Source of the DNA: Lachnospiraceae bacterium
GTDB lineage: Bacteria; Bacillota; Clostridia; Lachnospirales; Lachnospiraceae
DNA length: 64,000 nt
Assembly: GCA_021628825.1 (NCBI GenBank)
Contig: JAJXRY010000002.1
Span: forward strand, 186,001-250,000
Direction of reading: 5' to 3'
The translations under genes were made by a program, and so were the position numbers. The notes under the pieces were generated by a model. It saw only the letters and a list, made by a program, of their open reading frames with translations, did not search any database and was not told where the DNA came from. Below are positions 10,028 to 20,600 of this stretch, in pieces. Within the stretch, counting starts at the first letter, position 1. Every line of letters starts with the position of its first letter.

Positions 10028-10603
10028 CTAACGGAAAACGATTTCACCGGTCGCTGCATCCATACTCTCTACAATGGCAAGGGACTCAACACGCACTCCC
10101 TTCTCACGGATCAGGTCACCGCCCTTCTGGAATCCCTTCTCCACTGCAATGCCGATTCCCTCGACCGTGGCACCTGCATCCTCCACAATCTGTAAAAGTC
10201 CCTCAAGTGCACAGCTATTTGCCAGGAAATCATCAATAATCAAGATATGATCCTCCGGCTTAATAAACTTCTTTGACACAATCACATCATAGATTTTTTT
10301 GTGGGTAAAGGACTGGATCTTCGTAGAATATACTTCTCCGTCAATGTTTAATGACTGCGTCTTCTTCGCAAAGACAACGGGAACATGAAAATGCTGGGCC
10401 GCCACGCACGCAATCCCGATACCGGAAGCCTCAACGGTTAAAATCTTTGTGACCGGACGGTCTGCAAAGAGCCGTGCCCATTCCTTTCCCATCTCATTAA
10501 ACAGCTCAATGTCCATCTGATGATTTAAAAAAGAATCTACCTTTAATACATTGCCTTCTTTTACTACTCCGTCCTCACGGATGCGTTCTTCCAGTAATTT
10601 CAT
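10028..10603 (-). CDS. xpt: Xanthine phosphoribosyltransferase
   Basis: Converts xanthine and PRPP to XMP in purine salvage. The 191-residue protein begins [14 protein letters not shown] and carries the PRPP-binding loop [14 protein letters not shown] plus KKTQSLN, both typical of Xpt. ATG 10603 is preceded by AGGAGA 10 nt upstream, better than the upstream in-frame start. It has its own promoter. No purine riboswitch is visible in its short leader, unlike many Bacillales xpt genes. It lies just upstream of the nucleoside importer. Confidence 0.92.
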   Translation of the reverse strand: MKLLEERIREDGVVKEGNVLKVDSFLNHQMDIELFNEMGKEWARLFADRPVTKILTVEASGIGIACVAAQHFHVPVVFAKKTQSLNIDGEVYSTKIQSFTHKKIYDVIVSKKFIKPEDHILIIDDFLANSCALEGLLQIVEDAGATVEGIGIAVEKGFQKGGDLIREKGVRVESLAIVESMDAATGEIVFR

Positions 10604-10659
10604 GCCTGTGCAGTCTCCTCTTATGATCATTTCCCGATTTCTTTAAACGGGATGCTTCT

Positions 10660-10689
10660 ATTATAAATAGGTCACAGATACTTTTTCAA
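10660..10689 (-). promoter_or_regulatory. Promoter of xpt
   Basis: TTGAAA (10689-10684) and TATAAT (10665-10660) with an 18-bp spacer on the minus strand. The transcript would start roughly 50 nt before the Xpt ATG, leaving little room for a riboswitch. Confidence 0.65.
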
Positions 10690-10690
10690 G

Positions 10691-11753
10691 TCACGATTTA
10701 CGAAAAACAACCTTCTGTTGTAAATAATAGCTTGCAAAGAATAAAACAGTATCTACCACGATCTTCACCACTGCCTCCGGAAGCAGCGGAAGCAGCAATA
10801 CTCCACCGGTACAAAGCAATGCACTCATGGTCATCTGCACAACCGCAAGCAATGCATATTCCAGTGCTGCTTTACAGGGATTTTCCCTGCTTTTGAATAC
10901 CACCTTATAATTAACCGCATAATTGTATGTTGCAGAAACGATCCTGGCAAGCACCGTGCATAATGCAACATAACCGGCCACACGGTTACGCAGGAAATGA
11001 CACAGAATCGTAAACAGCAGCAGATCTATGATGCTCGAAGAAAACGATGCCAGGGAATATTTGAGAAATCTCTTTCCCAGGATAGCATAAATTTTCGCCG
11101 AATCCGAAACCGGCCGGAAATGGGTCTGATGATTCTCTTTGGAATCATAAATGGTCTCAATCGGAAGCTCAAGAATCGGATAATTGGCAGATGCATCCAA
11201 CAGCATCTGCATTTCGAACTCGAACCGGTCATAGGAAACGCCAAGCATTTCCTTCATAAGACCAAGTGGAATTCCTCTTAAGCCCGTCTGGGTATCATGA
11301 ACCTTCGTACCGGCAATATAAGAAAATACAGACATCGTGATCGTATTTCCAAAGCGGCTCTTCCACGGAATCTCGTCTCCATCAAAGGTGCGCATGCCAA
11401 GAATCAGGGATTCCGGATGCTTATCAAGTCCCTGCGCAATGCTCTCAATCGCAGCTGCACTATGCTGTCCGTCCGAATCTGCGGTCACACAGCCGGCTGC
11501 ATCCGGGAAATGCTCTAAAACATAGGCAAATGCTGTTTTCAAGGCCCGTCCCTTTCCCCGATTTACCTCATGGGAGAGAAGGATCAGCTTTTCCTGAAGC
11601 AGCTCCTTTGCCCGGTCAAAAAATATCTGATATGCTGGACTGCTTCCATCATTTACCAGTAAAAACCGGTCCGAACGGATAATCCCTCAAGGTATTCAAT
11701 AGTTGTAAAAGTCGTTCATCCGGTTCATAGGATGGAATAATCAATGGGATCAT
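10691..11753 (-). CDS. GT2 glycosyltransferase fused to GtrA-type membrane domain (frameshifted)
   Basis: The N-terminal half is a DPM1/DPG-synthase-like GT-A domain: LLVNDGSS binds nucleotide sugar and ADSDGQH supplies the DxD metal site. The C-terminal half (last ~130 residues) has four TM helices typical of GtrA, a flippase-like module that moves polyprenyl-linked sugars. The protein likely loads a sugar onto undecaprenyl phosphate for cell-surface glycosylation. The first ~24 residues (MIPLIIPSYEPDERLLQLLN) are in another frame, because a base is missing near 11685. ATG 11753 has AGGTGAA upstream. Sugar and acceptor are not determinable here. Confidence 0.82.
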
Positions 11754-11778
11754 ACCCTGTTCACCTTTCACCTTTCAT

Positions 11779-12343
11779 TTATCCCCCAATAAAGGATACC
11801 AAAACCTTTAGTATTCCGGCAAGCAGCATCACCTGAATAGGATTCATATGCTTTTTCTGCAGCAGAAAGACACAGAGTCCAAAGATTACGATCAGGCTCC
11901 ACTTCGTTCCTGCCAGGGTAATCACTGCATCATTTCCCCAGAATGCTGTTATCAGAATTGAAATTCCGGCAGAGGCAATCATTGCCACAATACATGGACG
12001 GAGCGTCATTAATACACTCTGGAACAGATTAAGGCTCCGGTATTTCAGGTAGAGCTTTGCAATCATCGTAACAATAATACAGGAGGGAAGAATACTCCCT
12101 GCGGTTGCCACGAAAGCCCCGCCGACACCTGCGATCCGCAATCCGATAAATGTAGCGGAATTTACGACAATCGGCCCCCGGCGTCATCTGGGAAATCGTA
12201 ATCAAATCTGTAAATTCGGACATCGTGAGCCACGGATGCTGTATGACAACCTGCTCCTTAATCAGCGGAAGCACCGCATAACCGCCACCAAAGCCAAACA
12301 AGCCCATCTGTAAAAAGCTTAAGAAGAGTTCAAGATAAATCAT
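11779..12343 (-). CDS. Chromate transporter family protein, second half-size subunit (frameshifted)
   Basis: Short-chain CHR protein of about 187 residues and six TM helices, with signatures FGGGYAVLPL and MTPGP. The frame breaks at GGGGG near 12175; four G restore the family motif PGPIVVNSATFIG. It overlaps the upstream chrA-like gene by 14 bp, and ATG 12343 uses a GAGGAGG site lying inside that gene. Such adjacent half-size ChrA genes are thought to act together as a heteromeric chromate/anion transporter; the physiological substrate in gut anaerobes is unclear. Confidence 0.85.
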
Positions 12344-12902
12344 CCCCATGCCTCCTCTTTATCAGTCCGCGGATAAGCCCTATGAAACCACCTGCAAGAA
12401 TCAGATAAACCACATTAATCTGTAGAAAAGCTGATAATACAAAGCTTACCAGCATAATTGTGATGGAAAGCCGGTTTTTACCATGTACAATTCCCGCTCC
12501 CATCTCATAGGTCACACAGGTAATTACGGCTCCAACACCTGCCTGCATTCCCTCCAGCATCTGACTGACAAAATAATTGTCCCGGAAAGCCTCATAACAG
12601 ACGGAAACAATAGAAATAATGATAAAGGGAGGAAGGATCGTCCCCAGAATGGAAACCAGTGCACCAGTTAATCCGGCCAGCTTATAACCGACAACAATCG
12701 CTCCGTTTACCGCCATCGGTCCCGGTGCAGACTGCGCAATGGCAATCAGATCCAGCATTTCCTCTTCCTTAATCCACCCGCATTCATCAACGAACTTTTT
12801 CTTCATCAGGGAAACAATGACATATCCCCCTCCGAAGGTAAAGGCACTTAAATACAGTGTAGACAGAAATAATTTTAACAACACTTTATTTCTGGATTCC
12901 AT
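12330..12902 (-). CDS. Chromate transporter family protein, first half-size subunit
   Basis: Intact short-chain CHR protein, about 190 residues. It shows FTFGGGYVIVSLMKKKFV and QSAPGPMAVNGA, the paired glycine- and proline-rich signatures of the family, and about six hydrophobic helices. ATG 12902 was chosen for GGAAGG 6 nt upstream. It is translationally coupled to the second half-size gene. The family includes chromate efflux proteins, but most members in anaerobes have no tested role. Confidence 0.87.
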   Translation of the reverse strand: MESRNKVLLKLFLSTLYLSAFTFGGGYVIVSLMKKKFVDECGWIKEEEMLDLIAIAQSAPGPMAVNGAIVVGYKLAGLTGALVSILGTILPPFIIISIVSVCYEAFRDNYFVSQMLEGMQAGVGAVITCVTYEMGAGIVHGKNRLSITIMLVSFVLSAFLQINVVYLILAGGFIGLIRGLIKRRHGDDLS

Positions 12903-12956
12903 AGAATTCCTTCCCCGCATCGTTTTTTTATTTATTTGTTTTTAATTTATTTTTAC

Positions 12957-13478
12957 TTATTCATTCTCAACAATCATCTGGCATACCTTCATCGCTTCCA
13001 GTGCCTGTAAATGACTTTCCCTGGTAACGCCTGCACAGCAGGATGCATCCACATGAATCGGAATCTCCGGAAAGAATGCTTTCAGTACCATCGCATTCGA
13101 AATCACACAGATATCCGTACACAGGCCGACAAGGGTAATACTTTCAATTGCTTCCTGATCAGAAAGAGTGCGGATCCTTTCCGGTAACCGGCTGCTGCCA
13201 AAGGTTTCTTTCACAATCGGCTCCGTAGAGATCAGATCTGCGATTTCTCTGCGGATCTGCCAGCCTTCGGTATTTACGATGCAATGCGGAACGGGAAGGT
13301 TCTTTCCTTCCTGTGTCATCAGGTAATTTTCATAATGAGTGTCCTGCGTAGCAAGTACCGTTCCGTCAAATCCCTTAATCTTCTCTATCACCTTCGGAAC
13401 AATCGCAACTGCTTCTGCCGTTCCCAATGCTCCATCAATAAAATCATTCTGCATATCAATGACAATCAGTAATTTCAT
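12957..13478 (-). CDS. Isochorismatase/nicotinamidase-family cysteine hydrolase
   Basis: About 173 residues. IDMQNDF holds the catalytic Asp, IVKETFGSS the Lys and VGLCTDIC the nucleophilic Cys preceded by the cis-peptide region, forming the family's D-K-C triad. Size and layout fit nicotinamidase-related hydrolases (nicotinamide to nicotinate in NAD salvage), but the metal-binding D-x-H-x-H loop of true PncA is only partly recognisable (DTHYENY), so a different amide may be the substrate. ATG 13478 follows GGGAGG by about 9 nt. Monocistronic by spacing. Confidence 0.8.
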   Translation of the reverse strand: MKLLIVIDMQNDFIDGALGTAEAVAIVPKVIEKIKGFDGTVLATQDTHYENYLMTQEGKNLPVPHCIVNTEGWQIRREIADLISTEPIVKETFGSSRLPERIRTLSDQEAIESITLVGLCTDICVISNAMVLKAFFPEIPIHVDASCCAGVTRESHLQALEAMKVCQMIVENE

Positions 13479-13615
13479 TTGATTATACCTCCCCAAATCT
13501 TCCTTTTCACTGAAATAAGTCCCTGTCATTACCGTTCCGGCTATTATTTTCTATCATAGCATGAAAGAATCTGATGCGTAAAGTAGTCTTGACAATTGTA
13601 TCTTCAAAGAACAGA

Positions 13616-13728
13616 ATATACTGTAACAGTTCATCCATTCAGAAATGATTGTGCAAGATGACCGTGGGAGCTTGCTCATTAAGGGCAGCTTATACAAGCA
13701 TTTCTGCATGGTTGAACTGTTACAATAT
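13616..13728. repeat. Palindromic repeat element, GTAAC-TTCA family, copy 1
   Basis: The outer arms GTAACAGTTCA (13623-13633) and TGAACTGTTAC (13713-13723) are perfect inverted repeats, extended by near-matching inner arms around CAGAAATG/CATTTCTG. The whole can form one long imperfect hairpin. Its minus strand resembles the left side of the element at 50240-50381 (shared CCATGCA and AATGCTTGTAT motifs). It lies between divergent genes. Confidence 0.6.
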
Positions 13729-13762
13729 ACTTAATTTGATAACATGTCTGAGGTGAAATAAG

Positions 13763-14613
13763 ATGAAAACAGGATTAATTTTAGAGGGAGGGGCCATGCG
13801 CGGTCTCTTTTCTGCGGGAATCATGGATGTGATGATGGAAAACGGAATTGCCTATAATGGAATAATCGGTGTTTCTGCCGGTGCCGCATTTGGTTGTAAT
13901 TATATTTCCGGACAGATCGGCCGTTCCATCCGCTACAACCTGAAATACTGTAAGGATAAGCGTTACGGTGGTCTTTATTCCCTGCTTACAACCGGCGACA
14001 TCTATAATAAAGATTTCTGCTACAGTGAGATTCCTTTGAAGTACGATCCTTTTGACTTTGCAGCCTTCGAAAGCAGCCCGACTGCATTTTATGTTGTGTG
14101 CACCGATGTAGAAACCGGCAAACCCTGTTTATCACCGGTATACCGGGCGTAAGGATCACGGCTTTGACTGGATCCAGGCTTCTGCTTCCATGCCGCTTGT
14201 CTCCCGGATTGTAACTATTGACGGCCAGAAGCTCTTAGATGGCGGGGTGGCTGATTCCATTCCGGTCCGCCGGTTTGAACAGATGGGATTCAACCATAAT
14301 GTCATTATTCTTACTCAGCCGAAGGATTACCGCAAAAGCCCAAACAGCCTGATGCCGCTCATCCGTCACAAATACAGGGCTTATCCGGAATTTATCAAAA
14401 CAAGCGAAAACCGGCACCTTGTTTATAATGATACTCTGGATTATATTTTTTTGAGAAAGAAAAAAAGAAGGCTCCGTCTTTGTCTTCCGACCGGACGAAG
14501 CCCTCCCTGTCAGCCGTGTGGAAAAGGATCCTGTAAAACTACAGGCAACCTATGACCTTGGCCGCAAAGCCGGTGAAGAAAAGCTTGCAGACTTAAAAGC
14601 ATTCCTTACATAA
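13763..14613 (+). CDS. Patatin-like phospholipase (frameshifted)
   Basis: Serine lipid acyl hydrolase of the patatin/RssA type, about 283 residues. It shows the oxyanion-hole stretch LEGGAMRG, the nucleophile elbow GVSAG and the catalytic Asp in LDGGVADSIP. The frame is lost at an over-long C-run near 14125 and regained in TGRKDHGFDWIQASAS. Another break near 14450-14470 (T7 and A7 runs) hides the C-terminus, which continues to TAA 14613 with PVSRVEKDP in frame. The stop overlaps the convergent SLH gene by 8 bp. Its lipid substrate is not evident. Confidence 0.85.
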
Positions 14614-17600
14614 CCCGGCGTCTGCGTCTGAACCATAGCATAAACAGTACAAAACCTCCTGTAAGAGCTGCACAGAGGGAGATTCCTATCCATCCCGGCA
14701 CTCTGCTCCTGTCTGTCTGCGAAGGATTCATCTCCTCCGGTGTTATCCAGCCCATCTGCCCATTTGGGGTCATACCCTGCACCAGCTTATACTTATCAAT
14801 GAAGCGATGAAGCATGGCAGCAATCTCCGCTCTGGAAACCGGATCCTGCAAAGCGGACAGGACATCAGCTTCTTCCCGTATCAATCCATTGCTGACTGCC
14901 CACAGCACAGCCTTTCCGGCATCATCCATGGTACTGTCCATATCCTTCAGCTCGTCCTGACTACCCTTAATACTTATATCGTAGCCCTTGTATTGCGCAT
15001 AACGGTAGAACATGACTGCAAGCTGTTCCCAGGTGATGGGATCCCCGGGTCCGAAGCTGTCCTTGTTGTAACCGCTTAAAATGTCATTCTCTGCGATCCA
15101 TGCAATGGCATCTGCGTACCGCGCCCCGTCTTCCACGTCGGCAAAGCTGTTTTTAGCCTTCGATGCAGGGCTGCCCTCCATACGCCAGAGAATTTCTGCC
15201 ATCCTGCCGCGCGTCTGCGTTTCATAGGGGCCAAACTGTGTGCTGCTTATACCCTCCATCAATCCGTTTTCATAAACAAACATAACGTCATCATAGAACC
15301 AGTCGTCTTCGGAAACATCGGTAAACGGGTTATTTCCTTCTTCTGCCTCTTCGTCCGCAGCAGGCTGATCACCAGTGATCGTCGTGGTATCGCGTATATC
15401 CTGCCACTCCCTTAACAGGATGCCGTCCTTTGGTGTCGTACGCCGGGTATTCTCTGCACCGGGTTTGATACCCGGAGTCGGCTCTGAGCCGGGTGTCGCA
15501 GAAAATGGACTTGCAGGAGCTGCGGCGGCTCCGTTATTGGTGCCGGAATCCGTATGAGCTGCAGATGCTGTACCACTGTTTTTCCGGCTGTGACGGGATT
15601 CCGGTGTTTTCATTCACCGGATCGGGAGCTGTCTGCTGTGAGATCATGGCAAAGATTGCCCTGACCTCCACATTTCCGTCCGGCATGGTGAATTTATTGT
15701 TGGTGATTGCCACGCCGCCGCTGATAACCTCCCACTCCTTAAACCGGTAGCCGGTATTGGGCGTGGCGGTCAGGGTGATCTCCGTGCCAACCACAGCTTT
15801 TGCATGAGATGCGGAAGCCGTTCCGTTGCCACCACTCGTCACGGTGACGGTGTACTCCGTCGGTGCAGGCGGTGCATCCTTCTCAAAGATTGCCTTGACC
15901 TCCACGTTGCCGTCCGGCATGGTGAATTTATTGTTGGTGATGACCACGCCGCCGCTGATGATCTCCCACTCCTTAAACCGGTAGCCGGTGTCGGGCGTGA
16001 CGGTCAGGGTGATCTCCGTGCTAACCACAGCTTTTGCATGAGATGCGGAAGCCGTTCCGTTGCCGCCGCTCGTCACGGTGACGGTGTACTCCGTCGGTGC
16101 AGGCGGTGCATCCTTCTCAAAGATTGCCTTAACCTCCACGTTGCCGTCCGGCATGGTGAATTTATTGTTGGTGATGACCACGCCGCCGCTGATGATCTCC
16201 CACTCCTTAAACCGGTAGCCGGTGTCGGGCGTGACGGTCAGGGTGATCTCCGTGCTAACCACAGCTTTTTGCATGAGATGCGGAAGCCGTTCCGTTGCCG
16301 CCGCTCGTCACGGTGACGGTGTACTCCGTCGGTGCAGGCGGTGCATCCTTCTCAAAGATTGCCTTAACCTCCACGTTGCCGTCCGGCATGGTGAACTTAT
16401 TGTTGGTGATGGCCACGCCGCCGCTGATGATCTCCCACTCCTTAAACCGGTAGCCGGTGTCGGGCGTGACGGTCAGGGTGATCTCCGTGCTAACCACAGC
16501 TTTTGCATGAGATGCGGAAGCCGTTCCGTTGCCGCCGCTCGTCACGGTGACGGTGTACTCCGTCGGTGCAGGCGGTGCGTCCTTCTCAAAGATTGCCTTA
16601 ACCTCCACATTTCCGTCCGGCATGGTGAACTTATTGTTGGTGATGGTCACGCCGCCGCTGATGATCTCCCACTCCTTAAACCGGTAGCCGGTATTGGGCG
16701 TGGCGGTCAGGGTGATCTCCGTGCCAACCACGGCTGCGGAAGGGCTTGCGGTGCCGCTGCCGTTTCCGTCATTACTGATGGTGATGGTGTAGGTGGTGGG
16801 GGGAATGACACTGTCTTTCCACAGTGCCTTGATCTCGGTATCCCCGTTCACGGTGTAGGAATCTCCCACCTTGTACTCCGTGCCGCCAATCTCCCACGCC
16901 TTAAACTCCTGATCTGTGGGAGCGGCGAAGCCGCAGGCGGGCAGGATGTAATTGGTTCCTTCCTTGACGGTCTTGGATTCCATGCTTCCACTTCCGCCGC
17001 CTGCGTTGAAGGTGATTGCACAATCCGCAAGCGGTGTGCCGTCCCCCACTGTGACCTCCCCATCGGGGCTGGCAAAGTGGTTTTGATCCTCCCCATAGCG
17101 GACGAAGTAATTGCCGGCAGACAGGTTCTCAATCTCCGTGCCGCCGCACGCTGTATAGCTGCCGTCGCCTGCCATACGGTATTCCATCTTGTCGGTCACG
17201 CCGGTGATTCTGCCGTCGCTTCCGCCCTCGATGGTAGGTGCGACACCGGCCAAGCCGTTAGGCGCTTCCTGCGTGGCTTTGCTGATGCTCCACGCTGCGG
17301 TCACGGCCTCCGTGCTGCCGTCCGCCCATTTGCCGGTTCTGGATGTGACGCTAACGGTGTAATCGCCCGCGTCTGTTCCGGTGTTGCCGGAGATGTCCAT
17401 CGTGGTGGAATCATAACCCGTTACGGCTGCAGTATGCTCGGAGCCATTGTAGGTGTAGGTTCCGGTGACGCTGATGCCGGGCTTGGCAGGATCGGTGGGT
17501 GTGGTAGGCGTATCCTCCTCGAAGACTGCCTTGACCTCCACATTGCCGTCCGGCATGGTGAACTTATTGTTGGTGATGACCACGCCGCCGCTGATGACCT

Positions 17601-20600
17601 CCCACTCCTTAAACCGGTAGCCGGTGTCGGGTGTGGCGGTCAGGGTGATTTCCGTGCCGGCTACGGCTTTTGCAGGAGAGGCAGAAGCCGTTCCGTTGCC
17701 CTCTGTGGTGACAGTGACGGTATACTCGGCAGGTGCGTCTTTGGTTATCGTAATAGACAGCTCCTTCGTATCGCTGCCGGCACTGTTTTCCGCCTTAACG
17801 GTGAAGGTTGCGGTTCCCTCTGCCGTGGGCTCTCCGCTGATCCCGCCGGTATTCTCATCCAGCTTCAGACCGTCGGGCAGAGCGCCGCTGCTGATGCTCC
17901 ATGTGACAGGCGCAGTGCCGTCGGCTGCCAGGGTCTGGCTATACGTCTCACCCACCTTGCCGTCCGGCAGGGCATCCGTGGTGATGGTCACGGTATGACT
18001 GCCCGAATCATCAAACTGTGCCGTCAGCTTATCCACATCCGCCGGAACATTATCACCCGGTGCATAGAGCTTACTGTCGCTACCACGCCACATAAAGTAG
18101 CTATCTGTATTTCCGTCCGGGCGGGTCAGACCATCAGAGGCAGGCGCGGTAAAGCTCTCACCGTTTTTTTACGATGATTTGAATATCCTCGGAGCTGCCG
18201 CCCAGCTTGCCGCCGCCAAGGTCAAGGGTGAAGGCTTTCAGGCCGTCAGTGCCCAGAGTGTCCGGGTTCAGGACTTCAAGGACAGGGCGGAAACCGAGGT
18301 TCGAGTTGTCGGAATTCGTAGCTGTAGTACCATCATAGAAGCGGACTGAAAGGTTCCCGCGAAGCGCACGGAATACCTCCGGATCGTTCAAATTATCTTG
18401 TCCCCACGAATACTCCCAACTCCAGTTTTTGATATATCCGTCGTATTTGTCCAGTATCTTGTCCCATTCGTTACTTTGAGGGTTGCCACGTTCAGATTCG
18501 CCAGATTCTAGCTCATCACTTCCCACGGACGGTGCACGCAGCGTATATTCCACACTGTCTGCAGCGTAGGTTTTTCCAAAAATCAACCCTGCGGTATTCA
18601 GGTTGTCCCAGCTTATCGTACGCGTCACCGCATAGTCTGCCACAAACAGGCTGTGGGGATATTTGTTCTGCTGTGCATACTCCTCGGTGGTTGCCATCGC
18701 TGATACGAGCTTGTAGGCATCCACTGTCCCGGCGTAGGTAAAGGGAACATAGTGCAGCGATGTATCCGGCAGACTGCTGTTGATTGTGCCGGGGATTCCC
18801 ATGCCGGAGAGGTCAAAGTAATAGGTGCCGCCGGAAGCAAGGGTGAACTGCTCTTTGAGATCAAACTGTGCCTTCAGCCTGTTCACATTTGCCGGGACGC
18901 TGTCCCCTGGCGCGTAGAACTTTCCGTCGCTGTCACACCACATTAAAGAACTGCCTGTATTTCCGTCCGGGCTGGTCAGACCATCGGAGGCAGGTGCGGT
19001 AAATTCGCTGCCATTTTTTACAATAATTTGAATATCCTCAGAGCTGTTACCCAGCTTGCCGCCGCCAAGATCGAGGGTAACGGCTTTCAGCCCGTCAGAG
19101 CCCAGTGTGTCCGGGTTCAGGACTTCCAGGACGGGGCGGAAACCGACGGTCTTGGAGGAAGTGTCAGCACCGTCCTTGCGCCAGATATAAGCACTATTGC
19201 GCCCACGGAATACACGGCTCGACGCCGAAGTGCTCGCAATATCCTGCCCCCACGAAGACATCTCTTCCCAGTTTTTGATATATCTGTAGTCCTTGGCTAG
19301 TATCCTGTCCCATTCATTGCTTTCAGGATAGCCAGTACTTGAAGTACCTGAACTTCCTGCGGATGGTGCGCGCAATGTATAGTCCACGCCACCGGTGGCG
19401 TAATTTTTGCCAAAAATCAGACTTGCGTCATTCAGGTTATCCCATCCTACTGTATGTGTCACGGCATAATCCGCCACAAACAGGCTGTGGGCATATTCGT
19501 TCTGCCGGGCATACTCCTCAGTGGTTACCATCTCCGACGTGAGCTTGTAGGCATCCACTGCCCCTGCGTAGATAAAGGGAACATAGTGCAGCGTTGTATC
19601 CGGCAGATTGCCGTTCGCCCTGCCGGGAATGTTCCCACCGGAGAGGTCAAAGTAATAGGTGCCGCCGGGAACGAGGGTGAACTGCTCTGTGAAACCAAAC
19701 TGTGCTGTCAGCCTGGTTACCTCCGCCGGAACGTTATCGCCCGGTGCATAGAGCTTGCCATCGCTGCCAAGCCACATAAAGTAGCTACCGGGATTTATGT
19801 CAGGTCGGGTCAGGCCGTCGTTGCTGGGCGCGGTAAAGCTCTCACCGTTTTTTTACAATGATTTGAATATCCTCGGAGCTGTTACCCAGCTTGCCGCCGC
19901 CAAGGTCAAGGGTAACGGGTTTCAGCCCGTCAGTGCCCAGAGTGTCCGGATTCAGGACTTCCAGGACAGGGCGGAAACCGTATTGTTCGAAGGAATTATA
20001 AGCAGCGTTGTAGCCCCAGCCGCGGACCAAAGTGTACCCACGGCACACACGATCCCCCGGATCGCTGGTAGTATCCTGCCCCCCACGAACGCACCTCACC
20101 ACAGTTTTTTTGATATATCCGTCGTCCTTGTCCAGCAGCCTGTCCCATTCGTTGCTTTGGGGCGTGCCGCGTTCTGAATCACCTGAGCCTGTATAATCAC
20201 TTCCCTCGGATGGCGCACGCAGCGTATAGCTTACGCCGCCGCCGGCGTAGTCTTTGCCGAAAATCAGGCTCGCATCGTTCAAGGTATTCCAACTTACCGC
20301 GTACGTTACGGCATAATCTGCCACGAACAGGCTGTGGAGATATTTGTTCTCCTCTGCATACTCCTCTGTGGTTGCCATCTCTGATGTGAGCTTGTAGGCA
20401 TCCACTGTCCCTGTATAGGTAAAGGGAACATAGTGCATCAATTTGTCCGGCAAATTATCTTTTACTGTGCCGGGAATGTTCTCGCCGGAGAGGTCAAAGT
20501 AATAGGTGCCGCCGGGAACGAGGGTGAACTGCTCTGTGAGACCAAACTGTGCCGTCAGCCTGTTCACGTTTGCCGGGACGCTGCTACCCGGTGCGTAGAG

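Noticed and set aside
10604..10690. Purine riboswitch upstream of xpt
   Set aside because: The predicted transcript leader is only about 50 nt, and none of the conserved purine-aptamer loop motifs are present.
15640..16800. CRISPR-like array
   Set aside because: The period is 234 bp, in frame, and encodes a known beta-grasp-like repeat; there are no short repeats with unique spacers.
16222..18177. 651-codon + strand open frame rich in R-H-G-D-G and L-L-K-P motifs
   Set aside because: It is the antisense shadow of the InlB-type repeats of the SLH gene; it has no ribosome site and its periodicity simply mirrors the 234-bp repeats.
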